Part shown: in pieces, positions 1 to 11,500 of the stretch
Layout: each line of letters starts with the position of its first letter
Numbering within the stretch: position 1 is the first letter of the stretch
Source of the DNA: Eublepharis macularius
Taxonomy: Eukaryota; Chordata; Lepidosauria; Squamata; Eublepharidae
Direction of reading: 5' to 3'
Assembly (NCBI RefSeq): GCF_028583425.1
Contig: NC_072801.1
Coordinates: 62,635,766 to 62,699,765, forward strand
DNA: 64,000 bases
The notes under the pieces: generated by a model
Databases searched by the model: none
The model's input: the letters and a program-made list of their open reading frames with translations, nothing else
Told to the model about the DNA's origin: nothing
Made by a program: the position numbers and the translations under genes

Positions 1-962
1 CAACTGAAACTCCTTTTGGGTAAACTGTACACATACTCACGCTAGCCCAATTGGCACGGTAGCCTTATTATGGATGCATGCTTTACCTGGATTTTCAACT
101 TGAATATTTTTCACAGAAATCGAGTTTTCTGATTTGAAGTGTGTTAGTGCATTATGCCCCCCCACATCTCACCATCCCACACACCTCCCTCCCTAAAGGA
201 AGGCATTTGTTTTAAGTTTGACAAATGATTTATTGACATTCCAGATGTTTTCCGACCCATTCTCCAATTTGTCAAGATAGTCTTTGCTACTGGAAAAGAA
301 AAGGGGGGTATTCTTTGTAGGGGAGAACAGAGAGAAGAAATTGCCCCCCTCCTGCCTTAAGTGACCATGTCAATTTTTAAACAGCAACAGCAGAGCCACC
401 AGCCCCTTACCCCACCACCATTAAGCTTCACTTTAAAGTGCCCCCCCCCTTACACGGCAGGTGCTGAGGCAGAAAGCTTGTCAATGGGGATGTTTAGAGT
501 TTCACAGAAGAGCATAAAATCGAATTTGGGACGTTTCACTTGTTACAGTGGAAAGGAAGGGGGAAACATTGATTCTGAGCATTTGAAGCAAAACAGGATA
601 TAAAGGCAGCCATACTGGCTCAGACTAATGGAAGAAACAGCTCTCACCTGTGCTTAACTTCTTAAGAAGAGATATGTCAGTGCACAAAAGCCTGGATGGA
701 AACCAGACATCCCAGCAGCTGTGTCCCTGAATCCCAGATCTGTAGGCAATGAGTTGCATTTGCTCAATGCTGAGGGAATTATACTCTGCATATGCTCAGG
801 GACATTTTCCTTTATTATTCCTTCTTGCAATGGCTTCTCGCTTCTTCCTTCCCTTCCTCTCAACATGCCCACTGTGACCTCCTTGGAGCAGTGACCTGTC
901 TCTTTTGTTTACATTCCTTTGTAAAGTATAACAGACACTGACTGTACCCTTCAATAATTTAT

Positions 963-1075
963 GATCATTGCTTCACATTTTCCAGCATTTATTTATTTCT
1001 TTATAACCTGCTTTTCTCCCCAGTGAGGAACCAAAGCAGCTTACAATGCAAAAAATAAAAATACAATAGAACTAA
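963..1075 (-). repeat. SINE 3'-end fragment
   Basis: The segment reads as the tail of the tRNA-derived SINE family found elsewhere in the window. It has a TTTATTTATTT stretch followed by a 'tttctccccagtgaggaacc' block and 'agcagcttacaa'. Only the tail is recognisable, in reverse orientation. Confidence 0.45.
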
Positions 1076-2831
1076 GCAAGAGAAAGGGGAAGTGAAGGCT
1101 TCCCAGTACAAATCAAGTCTTCCTTTCTCTCCTGACTGAACTTCTTGCTAGCTGGAGGCTAAGAGCTGAAGGACAAAGAGCCATTCCACTAACATCCAAG
1201 GGCCTGCACCTTTGGGCATGGCCAGTAAGCTTTCCATTGCCCATCTGTGGCAGGGAATTACCTGTCCCCAAACCCAATTTCCTGTCCCTCAGGAAATGAG
1301 GACCAGGAGGATTAAACAGCCTCCACATACTGAGGCTCTAGAAATTTCCTCTATGGTAAAGGCCATAGAGACCAGAGGAGGGTGTTGCCCAGAAATGACA
1401 TCACATCCTCCCTAAACTCCAGTGTCACCATGCAGCACTCTCCTAAAGTATCCTGGCATTTGCCAAGCCACTGTTGGGAACCCTCATGCCCAGGCTTTAA
1501 ATACCTGTGGAGCTAGATATTATGCAGCTGCTGCCTGCCATCTAGTTGGCTCTTCTCTTTTTCTTCCCTCCTCTCCATTGAACATTTGCACTCAGAACAA
1601 GTGCCAAGGCCAAGTCAGCCCTTGCTCCAATGAAGCCTCAGGTATGAGAAGGCATCACTTCTGAGGTGCTTGTTTTGATGAGTTGCGTAGAGTCATATCA
1701 AAATTAGTTACGTCAGAATGGGCCATCTAATTTCAGAGAAGGATACCACATTCTTGTTGGCTCCCACCCAATGGAATCTCTGAGGGTGGGGGGAGACGCA
1801 TGGTGATGACCACTTGCAACTTATTTCACCCGTAGAATTCTCTGGGGTCTCTCCAGACGTGGTATCTGCAAAAGAAGCCTTCACTGGATGGTTGGGAAAA
1901 GTCTGACTCTTACCAAGCCTGGGAACAGGGAGCTGCCTGGCAGTGAGAAGAAGCCACACACCGTGAAAAGAAAGACCTCCCTGGCAGCTGAGGAATGCGC
2001 CATAATCAAAGCCCCCCCCCCCCCGCCCCAGCAATTAGCGATTAAGAAAATCAGAGACAAGACAGAGGCCTCATTTTCCTCTCTTCCAAGGATTATCCCC
2101 CCTATTAAGGGAGTAAAATCTGAGACCAAGATCCCAAGGCCGCCAGACCTCAAGGAGTGGCTTGGCCTAAACCGTAATTGACTGCCTTGCCTGGAGCCCA
2201 AACTTCGTTTAGGCCATGTCATAAAAAAGCAGATTACACGGTCGTGGCTTGGGGCAGCTTCTCTGCTTCTCGTACTGTGGGGCAATTTTGCAAGTAGCAT
2301 CGAAAGGCCTTTGGCTTGAGCATCTCTCTGGGGTTCTTCAGGAGCCTGTGTTTTATTGGCCTCACCAATACTGTTGCATTCTATTGGGTAATCAATAAAA
2401 ATCTGAAAAAAGTCTAGATTCTGCTAGGCTCTGCTGCACAAGATCTGCCATGGTCCACTCATGCACCATCAGATTCTGCCCCATTCATTCTTGCCCCATC
2501 AAATCCTCCCCTTGCCTCCAGATTCCACCCTGACTCTGCCCTTTTCTGACTTGCTGGATTCCTCTGGGCTCCTTCCCCACCTTCTGTGCATACTCCAGAT
2601 GTCTCTATGTACCAAGGGCATGCCCTATTTTTTTGCCACCTGTTTCCCTGTTTTTGGCTTTAGCCAAACTTTTGGGGATACCCTTTCAAGTTTTTTTTAG
2701 CACTCAGGCACTAGGATGGCTGTTTGTGAAGTTTCGTCGTCTTTGGCGTAGGCTTTAGAAATTAAATCTCACGGATAGGGAGCAGATGCATCTCCTCTGT
2801 AGGGCTACAAGAGGGAAGTCTTGCCGAGCTC

Positions 2832-3662
2832 TTGGGCTGCCAGGAAGTGAGAGTAATTGGACACAACAGAGACCAAAGCTCCTGGGCCTTAAATAATTGT
2901 GGAGAATGGGAAATTTCACAAGACGCAGCTTGTCACCACACAACTGAGCAAGGGAATCTGCACCTGCCAGAAATTCTCTTTTCTGCACAATTGTCTGATA
3001 TTGTTGCTGCATCTGATTACCCTAAAAGGAGCAAGTGGGTGTCTCCAGATGTTATGACAGCTTCCTGGACAAGGCAGCAGGGAACTGGAAGCAGGATTGC
3101 TACTAGGTTGTGGCAAGTCAGAAATACTCCTGGAAGGAAGTTTTTCTTGAAGCTAGGGAAACTCACAATTCTGAAGCTGACCACTTCTAAACTGGAGGGA
3201 GTCCTCTTTCTTGCTACATCTCACTCGCCACACTTCCCTGCACAGAAGTGTGATTGTTGTGGGTCCCTTGGGGAACCACCATGTTTACTCAACCCTTGGC
3301 AGGCTGGAACGCAGGGAAAATTGAGAATTTGGCTTATCATAACCCACAAATTAGCACTCCCCAATCTATCGTCAGTCATTGTCAGCTACACACCACTCCC
3401 AAATGCGTTCCCCTCCCTACACACCAGAGGCCAGATGCAACCCCTCACTGCCTATTACCCCTCCTCTCTCATGCTCTGCTCCTTCCACCCCAGCCCTGCT
3501 CTTGGGACTGGGTTAATTCCCATTCGTGCCTCTACTGTGAAAAGGGAGTTTAAAACTACTTTCTCACGCTCATTAAATTCTCATCTATTTGCGTCTTTGG
3601 GCCCTGTTTCGAGATTGCGGCAAGTTGTTGAGATGTGTGTGCATGCGTCCGCCCATGCATGA
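2832..3662 (+). other. Unexplained 277-codon open frame
   Basis: This frame stays open for 276 codons but begins with TTG rather than ATG. I recognise no domain, signal peptide or repeat in the translation, and no clear splice sites bound it. Such a length is uncommon by chance in this base composition, but the amino-acid mix looks random. I do not call it a gene. It could be a chance open frame or a remnant of an unrecognised element. Confidence 0.2.
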
Positions 3663-3867
3663 ATGATTCTTTCATGAAGGATCATAGGGTAGGGAACAGG
3701 TGGAGTAACCACTTGGGAAGGCGGATAGGCATTCATCTGCCTCTTGATTAGCAAGGGTGACCACCTGCAGGAACATCCCATTTAAATTCTAGGATGAGGG
3801 TGTGGCCATTCCCCTCTGATGGGGCAGAGCATTGGCTCAGAATTAGTTGCACATTGTAGATGAGTGG

Positions 3868-4051
3868 AGTTACCATCCTCCAGGTCCTCTTGGAATTACA
3901 ACTGATCTCCAGACAACAGAGATCAGTTCCACTGGAGAAAACGACTATTTTGAAGGGTAGACTCTGTGGCATTATGGTCTTCCCCAAACCCTGCCCTCCC
4001 CACACTCCACCACTGAATCTTCAGGAATTTCCCAACCCAGAGTTGGCAACA
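3868..4051 (-). repeat. MITE family A (hAT-like), partial copy
   Basis: Reverse-oriented copy of the most frequent short element in the window. Diagnostic blocks are an 'attacaactgatctccaga' segment, 'cagagatcagttccactgga' and a terminal 'cagagttggcaac'. Complete copies are about 220 bp with TAGGGTTG-type ends and 8-bp target duplications. Confidence 0.7.
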
Positions 4052-4219
4052 GATGAGGTTGGATTGGGCTGTGCCCAGTGCAAGGGTAGAAAACAGTAAC
4101 AAAACCATGACAACAGGAGAATGAGGCATTGTTTAGAGTGGGGCAAAATATGACAGGAAAGGGAGTTTTTTAAAGGCCTTCAGAACCATAGAGTTAAGGA
4201 AGGACTAGAGTGACACACT

Positions 4220-4557
4220 TAGGGTTGCCAGGTTGGGTCTGGCCTAATATTGGACCCTGGGGAGAGGCGGGGTCTCAGACTTCTGAGCTGCACGATGATG
4301 TCAATGTAGGAAGTGATGTCATCATGCTGCCCCCCCTCCTTCCAGGCACCACTTCTGGATGGTACCGCACAGCCACAGGAGGCCACCTGGGATGGTAGGC
4401 CACTTTCCTAGCCAGGTGGCAGCGCTGCACAGCCACAGGAGGTTGGGTGGCCAGGCAACTAGTGGGCCAGGTGGCCGGTATTTGGGGAACTTTTTCCCCA
4501 GACAGTCCCCCAAAATACCAGACTGTCTGGGCCAAAACTGGACACCTGGAAACCCTA
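4220..4557. mobile_element. hAT-like non-autonomous element with imperfect 8-bp TSD
   Basis: The element is bounded by inverted ends (tagggttgccaggt and acctggaaaccct). It is flanked by gacacact (4212-4219) and gacacaca (4558-4565), an 8-bp target duplication with one mismatch. The middle carries an internal repeat: 'gcacagccacaggagg' occurs twice about 59 bp apart. There is no coding capacity. Confidence 0.55.
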
Positions 4558-5050
4558 GACACACAGGCCCCAAATGTCTGAAAGCTAGCTGTCTAGGTGT
4601 CAGGACAACACAGATGCAGCTAAGTGGGTTGCTCTACCCCACATCTCTATGGTGCAAGCCTGATTTGCCAAGGGCATGGTGGACACCCAAAAGGCTGTAG
4701 CCAGTACTGTCAAGTGTTAATTAGCTGGGAATGGGAGCCCTTGTTCAAACAGAGCCTTCCTTTATGACTTATCTTTAGGGACCCAGGGAGGCTGGCTGTG
4801 TCAGACAGGAGGCTTGGCATAGCTCTTCTCAGTTGTTTCATTTTGGGCACTCCTACCTCGTGTACCAAGAGAGCACACTGTGCATAATCCTCCTCTTCTA
4901 TGTGGTTGCAATTTTGTGTAGATAGGGAAATGCATATATTTTCAAGTTTCGGTAGGCACAAACGTGCATGTGAGAAGAACTCACCTGTGTCCCCACAAAG
5001 GGAGGCTCCACGCACCTGCACCAGAAGGGTAGCCTTGTAAGCTAAATAAA

Positions 5051-5132
5051 GCAAGAGTGGGGCAGCATCTTAAAGATGAACATTTATTCCAGCATGAGCT
5101 TTTGTGAGTCAGCGCTCACTTCCTCAGATGCA
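5051..5132 (+). repeat. Fold-back family C fragment
   Basis: Partial match to the repeat family seen complete at 25.3 and 28.7 kb. It has the blocks gcaagagt, catcttaaagatgaac, 'catgagcttttgtgagtca' and 'cacttcctcagatgcaaat'. Only one arm is present. Confidence 0.4.
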
Positions 5133-5149
5133 AATGAAAATTACAGTAC

Positions 5150-5372
5150 CCTGACCTGGATAGCTCAGGTGAGCCTGATCTTGTCATATCTCAGAAGCTA
5201 AGCAGGGCTGGCCTTGGTTAGTAATTGGAAAGGAGACCTCCAGCAAAGACTAGGATTGCAGAGCCAGGCAATGGCAAACTACCTCCATTAGTCTCTTGCC
5301 ATAAAAACTCCACCAGAGGTCGCCATAAGTCAGCTATGACTTGAGGGCATGCTCCATCACCAACAATTACAG
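5150..5372 (+). repeat. 5S-rRNA-derived SINE
   Basis: The head resembles 5S rRNA: 'ctcagaagctaagcagggct' followed by ggccttggttagtaattgg corresponds to the internal promoter region of vertebrate 5S rRNA. It is joined to a non-5S body (caatggcaaactacctcc, gtcgccataagtcagctatg). A second copy lies at 28.2 kb. The mismatches to 5S and the extra body show it is a retroposon and not a functional 5S gene. Confidence 0.75.
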
Positions 5373-5550
5373 TGACGTTTATTTTACTATAAATACTATG
5401 CTTCCAGAGATAAAGTATATTCTGTGGTGATGGGGAAATGCGGGTGATGTAGGCAGGGATGTGAGGGGAGGCGAGGGGGGGGGTCTTATTTTTCCAATTG
5501 CAAGTGGTCCTAACACACCCATTCTATGGTTTCCCCCCTTTGTCTTCCAG

Positions 5551-8500
5551 GTGATGTATAGTTATCCGTGATTCCTGGCTCCCTCCCCCCAGAGATGCTT
5601 CACTTCCCATGGGGCTTTGTGGTTTTCCTTCCATTCCTTCTCAGCCTTGCCTCTGATACCCACCACGACCCTTGCTATGATGTCAACCGACATCCACACT
5701 ACTGCCTCCCGGAACTGTCTGAACTGGCATCAGGGCGTTTGGCGGAAGCGTCCAGCACATGCGGCAGGCCTCCTGGGCGATTGTGCGCCTTCCGGGATTC
5801 AACTGACACCGCCTCCAAATTCTGCCAGCGCTGCAAAGAAAACTCCCACCCACCAGAATATCTCACAGACATGGATGGCGGCGCTACCTGCTGGTGGTCC
5901 CAGCCGGCAGCCAATGCCACACTTACTTTGGCACTGGGACGCCGTGTTGAGATTCTCTATGTGGCTCTCCGATTCTGTTCCCCACGCCCAGAATCCCTGG
6001 CTATTTACAAGTCTATGGATTATGGACGCAGTTGGGTGCCCTTTCAGTTCTTTTCTGCGCACTGTCGGCGGCGCTACCACTTGCCAACCACCACTGTTAT
6101 TTTGAAGTCCATGGAGCATGAGGCGGCTTGCATTGATGCCCAAACCGCCCCTAAGCCTCTAGCTGGTGGATTGGTAGCCTTTATGCCTCTAGCAGGCCGT
6201 CCCTCAGCCAGGATGTTTGAGTATAGTCCTGTCCTCCAGGACTGGGTGACTGCCACAGACCTCCGGGTGTCATTTGACCGCATGCATTCAACACGGACGC
6301 TGGGGCTGCGAAGAAGAGAGGCATCCTATGGGGTGGCTGAGCTGCAGGTCGGGGGCAGATGCAAATGCAACGGGCATGCATCACGGTGCACAGCTGGGAA
6401 AGACGGCGGGGTGCCCCAATGTGATTGCCAGCACAACACAGCTGGGCCAGAATGTGACACCTGCAAGGCCTTCTACTGGGATAGACCCTGGCAACGGGCA
6501 ACACCCAAAGATGCGCATGAGTGTGTGGGTGAGACTGAGAGAGGCTGAGCTCAGAGAGCAGATTGGGGAGGGTTGGAAACAGAGCTGGGCCTACTTGTTT
6601 GATAGTCTGCCCAAACAGATCAACCCTGACCATTTTCTCAGAGGTCAAGGCCCTGAGCAAGTATCTGCCCTGTCTCTAATCAACGCAGGCCCTGGTTCAA
6701 ATGTCACCACACCTTGTCTGGGAGTGCGTGCAACACCTGTTTTCCCGGGTTGCCTGCCAGTGGCAGGTGATCACCGGGCAGCTTGCCTCCCCCTGCCAAT
6801 TGCCAGCAATTGGCAGGCAGAGGGCAAACTTCTGGGAATTTGTCCACCACCAGCAGGCACCTGGCAAGCCTCTTCAAAGAGAAGTTGGGCCTCGCATTGC
6901 CAGCTTTGACCTGGGAAATTCCTGGAGATTTGAGGGGGTGGGACCTGAGGAGGGAGGGGTTTGAGGAGGGGAGGAGGTTCAACAGAATATGATGCCATAG
7001 AATCCACCCTCTGAAACTGCAATTTTATCCAGGTGAACGAATCCTTGTAGACTGCAAATAAGTTGTAATTAGGGTTACCAGCTCTGGGCTGGGAAATTCC
7101 TGGAGATTTTGGAGGTGGAGCCTGGGAAGAGTGGGGTTTGGGAAGGGGAGGGGCATCAGCAGGATATAAATCAATAGAGTCCACCCTCCAAAGCAGCCAT
7201 TTTCTCCACGGGAACTGATCGCTGTTGCCTGGAGATCAGTTGTAATTCCAGAAGATCTCCAGCACCATCTGGAGGCTGGCAACTCTATAGTTGTAATTCT
7301 AGAGTGCTCCAAAGCCCACCTGGAGGTTGGCACAACCATAGGTAGGGGACAGGGTCTGATATTTGGAATGGTGGTATTATTGCCAACTCTGGGTTGGAAG
7401 ATTTCTGGATATTTTGAGGGTAGAGCCTGGGGCGAGTGGGGTTTAGACAGGAAAAGGAACCCAGTGGGACAGAATGCCACAGAGGCCACCCTCCAAAGCA
7501 GCCATTTTTCTCCAGGGGAACTGATCACCGCTCAGTTTTAATTTGGGGAGATATCCTGGCTCCACCTGGAGGCTAGCAAGGCTAACTGGTGGGCAGTTGG
7601 GGCAGCTTTTGATCAAGTTTGGGGAAAACTGGCAGTGCTGATAGACCCCTTCCTGCCCCTTCAGCTTGCAACTGCCACCGCCACTCCCACCGCTGCCGCT
7701 TCAGCATGGAACTGTTTGAACTGTCAGGGCGCCAAAGCGGGGGGATCTGCTTGAACTGCCGACACCACACAGCTGGGCGCCATTGCCAGTATTGCTTGCC
7801 AGGCTTCAGACGTGACCTTGGCCGCTCCATCACAAGCAGCAAGGCCTGCAGGGGTAAGTTTGAAAAGGGGGCTTGGCTCTGGGAAACACATCAGTGAAGT
7901 CCCTGTGACATCTTTCTGTTTTACTCATTTTGATTGCACAGACAAGCATGGTAATTGCGTGGAACCAGGTTGGCTTCTGTTCCCAACAGGTTTACCCCAC
8001 TCTAACTAGGGAACTGTCCAGGAAATTTATACTGCTAAGAATTTTTGCATCAGAAATTCGCACAGTACATCAAGTTGTGGGGAGAAACTATGGCAGCAGC
8101 ACTTTTTGACATGTTGAAGGGAAACTGAACAAGCTGAAATTTTCTGTTGCCTATCAGCGTATAATCTGAGATGCCCCAACCTCCTCCTACCACTAATTCC
8201 TATTGCTCTATCTTCCCCCTCAAATGACAACTAGTATGAATTCTTTCCTCATTTAGAGGGGGAACATGTCCTTAAATTGGTCTCCAAGTTGATGTCACTC
8301 TCAGGACTTCAATTTATTTGTTTGCTTGCTTGCTTGTTTATTCCCCAGCTTTTCCTCCAACAGGGAACCAAAGTGGCTTAGATCATTCTCCTCGCCTAAA
8401 TTTTATCCTCACAACAACCCTGTGAAGTAGGTCAGGCTGAGAGAGTGGCCATTTCCACACGTCTTACTTGCCTGCAGAACATCGTGCGAAAGACCCAGAA

Positions 8501-11500
8501 GACACCTTCTTCTCATGTGAAATTGCGCCAGGAAGACGCTGTTATCTGGGAGTTTTTCATGAAATCGTGCAAAACTCCCAGATAACAGCGTCTTCCTGGC
8601 GCGATTTCGCGCAAGAAGATGGTGTCTTCCAGGACTTTTGCGTGATGTTCCTCAGGCAGGTAAGACGTGTGGAAATGGCCACTGTGACAGGCTCAAGTCA
8701 CCCAATCAGCTTCCATGGGAGAGTGGGGAGTTGAACCTGGGTCTCCCAGATCCTAGACTTACACTATACCCACAGAGCACCAAACTACAAGTGACGAATG
8801 ACACAGGTTGGACACTTGTCAGCTTCCCTCAAGTTTTGATGGGAAATGTAGGCAGCTTGGCGGAATGTTGGACAAGTGACAGTTGAAAAGTCCATTGGAC
8901 AGCAGTTGGAGAGCCAAGCTGCAAGACCAGGATGCCTACATTTCCCATCAAAACTCGAAGGAAGCTGACAAGTGTCCAACCTGTGTCATTCGTCACTTGT
9001 AGCTTGGCCCTGAGTGTAGATGCTTTCTCTCTCTGTCTAGTGAAGAACATTGGGAAATGTAGAGAATACTCAGAGACTCGCAGTCTTCTTGCTGCATTTC
9101 CTTGTGTAGTGGAAGTGATAGCCTATATCTTACTATGTCGCTTAGTAATGTTTTAAGCCTTCCTCCCACTTAAGAAGCTCTTCCATTGGTGGAAGAGCCA
9201 CTTAAGATATAGGAAGTTTTCTTAGGCTGAAGAAAAGCCTCAAATTTTGCTGAGCAGAATAGTAGGACACAAACTGATATCATTCTCACTGATATCATAG
9301 GTAAGCTTATCGTATTCTTTTCTAAAGTATCAAGTTTGAAATATTTATTCATGAATTAAGATATTTATACCCCTGCCTTTTCCTTATTGTTCAAGGTGAT
9401 TTTCAATTCCAGAATAAAAAAGGAAGAAATATAATAAAACCCCATTGACCTAACCTCCCCAGTGCCTCCAAAAATGTCTAAAAATGGCACCTCCCTCACC
9501 TCCTCAGGGAGCCAGTTCCACAAGATGGGAGCCATTACGGAAAATAAATGGGCTTGCAGATGCTGAGTGGCCATCTCAAGTGGGAGAACGACTAGAAGGT
9601 GGCAGCTAGAAGACCACAGTTGGCACATGGGAACCTATGAGGAGAGGCAACCTTACTCAATGTTCCATTTGTGAGATGGTAGTATAACTGATTTCCTTTA
9701 GGAGAGGCACTGCAGTGAGAAACACTGCATACCCAGGGAAGTCAGTCTTTCTGAAACATATCAGGGCCAAGCTACAAGTGAGGAATGACACTTGAATGTG
9801 ATCAAGTGGAGCGCAAGTGAACAGGGAGGAATTCACGTGAGTCTGAGTCTGTTCACTTGCCATTCAAGTGTCATTCATCACTTGTAGCTTGGCTCACAAT
9901 CTGGGGTCCTGTCTTAATAATGTATCTTTTGGCAGTGAGTTGTACAGTCATTTTGCAGTAGCACTGTCAATCTCCAAGATAACATACTGCTTTCTGGAGT
10001 AGCTAGTTGTTTCTTTTTTATCTAAAAAGCACAGGAGGAGTGAGACCCCAAAGACAAGCAGGAATAAGAGACGTGTGATACTGTGGAGTACACCAGCTTA
10101 TGTTTTGCCCTGGGTCTTCTGTATCATTTTTCTAAATAAATGTTCAGCATGCACGGAGGTACCCTAAATGGTATCTGCTGTTTTTGAGGCGGGGAGGCGC
10201 TCTAAATTAATCTCACGAGACTCTAATCCAATAACTCTCGCTTTGCTTCCTCCCCAGCTTGCCAGTGTCACCCCATTGGAGCAGTTGGGGCCATTTGCAA
10301 CCAGACGACTGGGCAGTGCCAGTGCAAGAACGGGGTCACTGGGCTGACCTGCAATCGCTGTGCCCAGGGTTTCCAGCAAAGCCGCAGCGCTCACACCCCC
10401 TGCATTCGTAAGCTTGCCACTCATTTGAAACATGCTCAGGAGCACCCTTTTTATGGCTCCAAGTGTGGGTGCAACATGCATCTCCCCGATTTCTGTACAT
10501 CAGGCTTCTGGTAGAGGCATCAGAGCTGCGGTACTTGAATTTCAGCAGGCCCTTCTGTCCTACCCTGCAGCTTCAACACGGTTAGCTGCTTAGGCTTTTA
10601 AAGAAAAACAAACCAGGCATGGTTTTCATTCAGTACAGAACCTGCCAGTATCTTGAAACCTTTAGTAAGCCTGCATGTTTTCCACTGTGGTTCAAGGTAA
10701 TGCCAATAGATCCTGTTTTGCAGGAATGGCCTTGTAACTGGCAGCCTGTGTTCTTTTTTTGAACATGTCGGTGTCAGATCCTGCTAATTATGGTAAAATA
10801 CAGCTCTCTTCTCTGTAACCCTGTCCCTTCACCATCCTAGAATGTTTTGCTTGGGATAATTCTGCCTCCAAGAATAAAAGGTTGATAAAACAGAACGTTT
10901 ATGTCATTGCTGTGGAAGCACCGAGCTTCCCAGTGAGCCTCCACAGGAGATGCTGGTTGAAGAAATCATCTGACAAAGTGGGCATCTGACAAAATGAGCT
11001 CTGGCTCTCACGAAAATGTATGTCACACTTGATCCATTCGTCTCTGGGGACTCTTTGTCACATGATGAAATAGGTGGATCTGGTCAGTTTGTAAATCCCA
11101 TCCATGGTAGAACTGATGTGAGACATCCAACATATCGTAGATGCAGCTTTCTGGCAATGTAATTTTTGAAAACTTCAACTTGCATCATGCCTGGACTGGA
11201 CTGTACAGAGAACCCTCTCCCCAAATGCTTTTTCTTTATAATTTTTTTTAATGGCTTGGATCCAGTCTAGTGTTTCCACGGGCTCAAGGACTTGTGCCTG
11301 CGGAGTGTGATTTTCCTGCTTTCCGCTTCCAGACTGAAATGTCCCCAGAAATCTGGATACAACCAATGTTTGTATTTTCAGTTGCTGTAAACTGTATTGG
11401 AGGCCAATCTGTAGCAGAAAAAAATTGGTTCAGGGAATCATTGCAAAAATCTCTGTCAGCTTAGAGAGCTTTCCTTGTCTAGCAGTGAGGATGTTCTTTT

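Larger units (their letters stand above)
1..3860. other. Upstream intergenic DNA, no gene recognised
   Basis: I see no conserved protein family, RNA gene or intact mobile element here. The stretch holds short poly-C runs (for example near 2012-2025), a SINE-like tail near 963-1075 and several open frames of fewer than 140 codons that look random. The one long open frame (2832-3662) is listed separately. Upstream non-coding exons of the netrin gene could lie here but cannot be picked out by eye. Confidence 0.5.

Noticed and set aside
5150-5372. A genuine 5S rRNA gene
   Set aside because: Only part of 5S is recognisable, it diverges at several positions, and it is fused to a SINE body also seen at 28.2 kb.
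5568-5594. Upstream extension of NTN5 to position 5568
   Set aside because: The codon there is GTG. The ATG at 5595 is followed directly by a signal peptide and sits 45 nt after a good splice acceptor.
6274-6909. 211-codon open frame on the + strand overlapping NTN5 exon 1
   Set aside because: Out of frame with the clearly conserved netrin coding sequence; a shadow frame.
8447-8680. CRISPR-like or tandem-repeat array
   Set aside because: The repetition is a single inverted repeat (hairpin), not direct repeats with spacers, and the host is a vertebrate.
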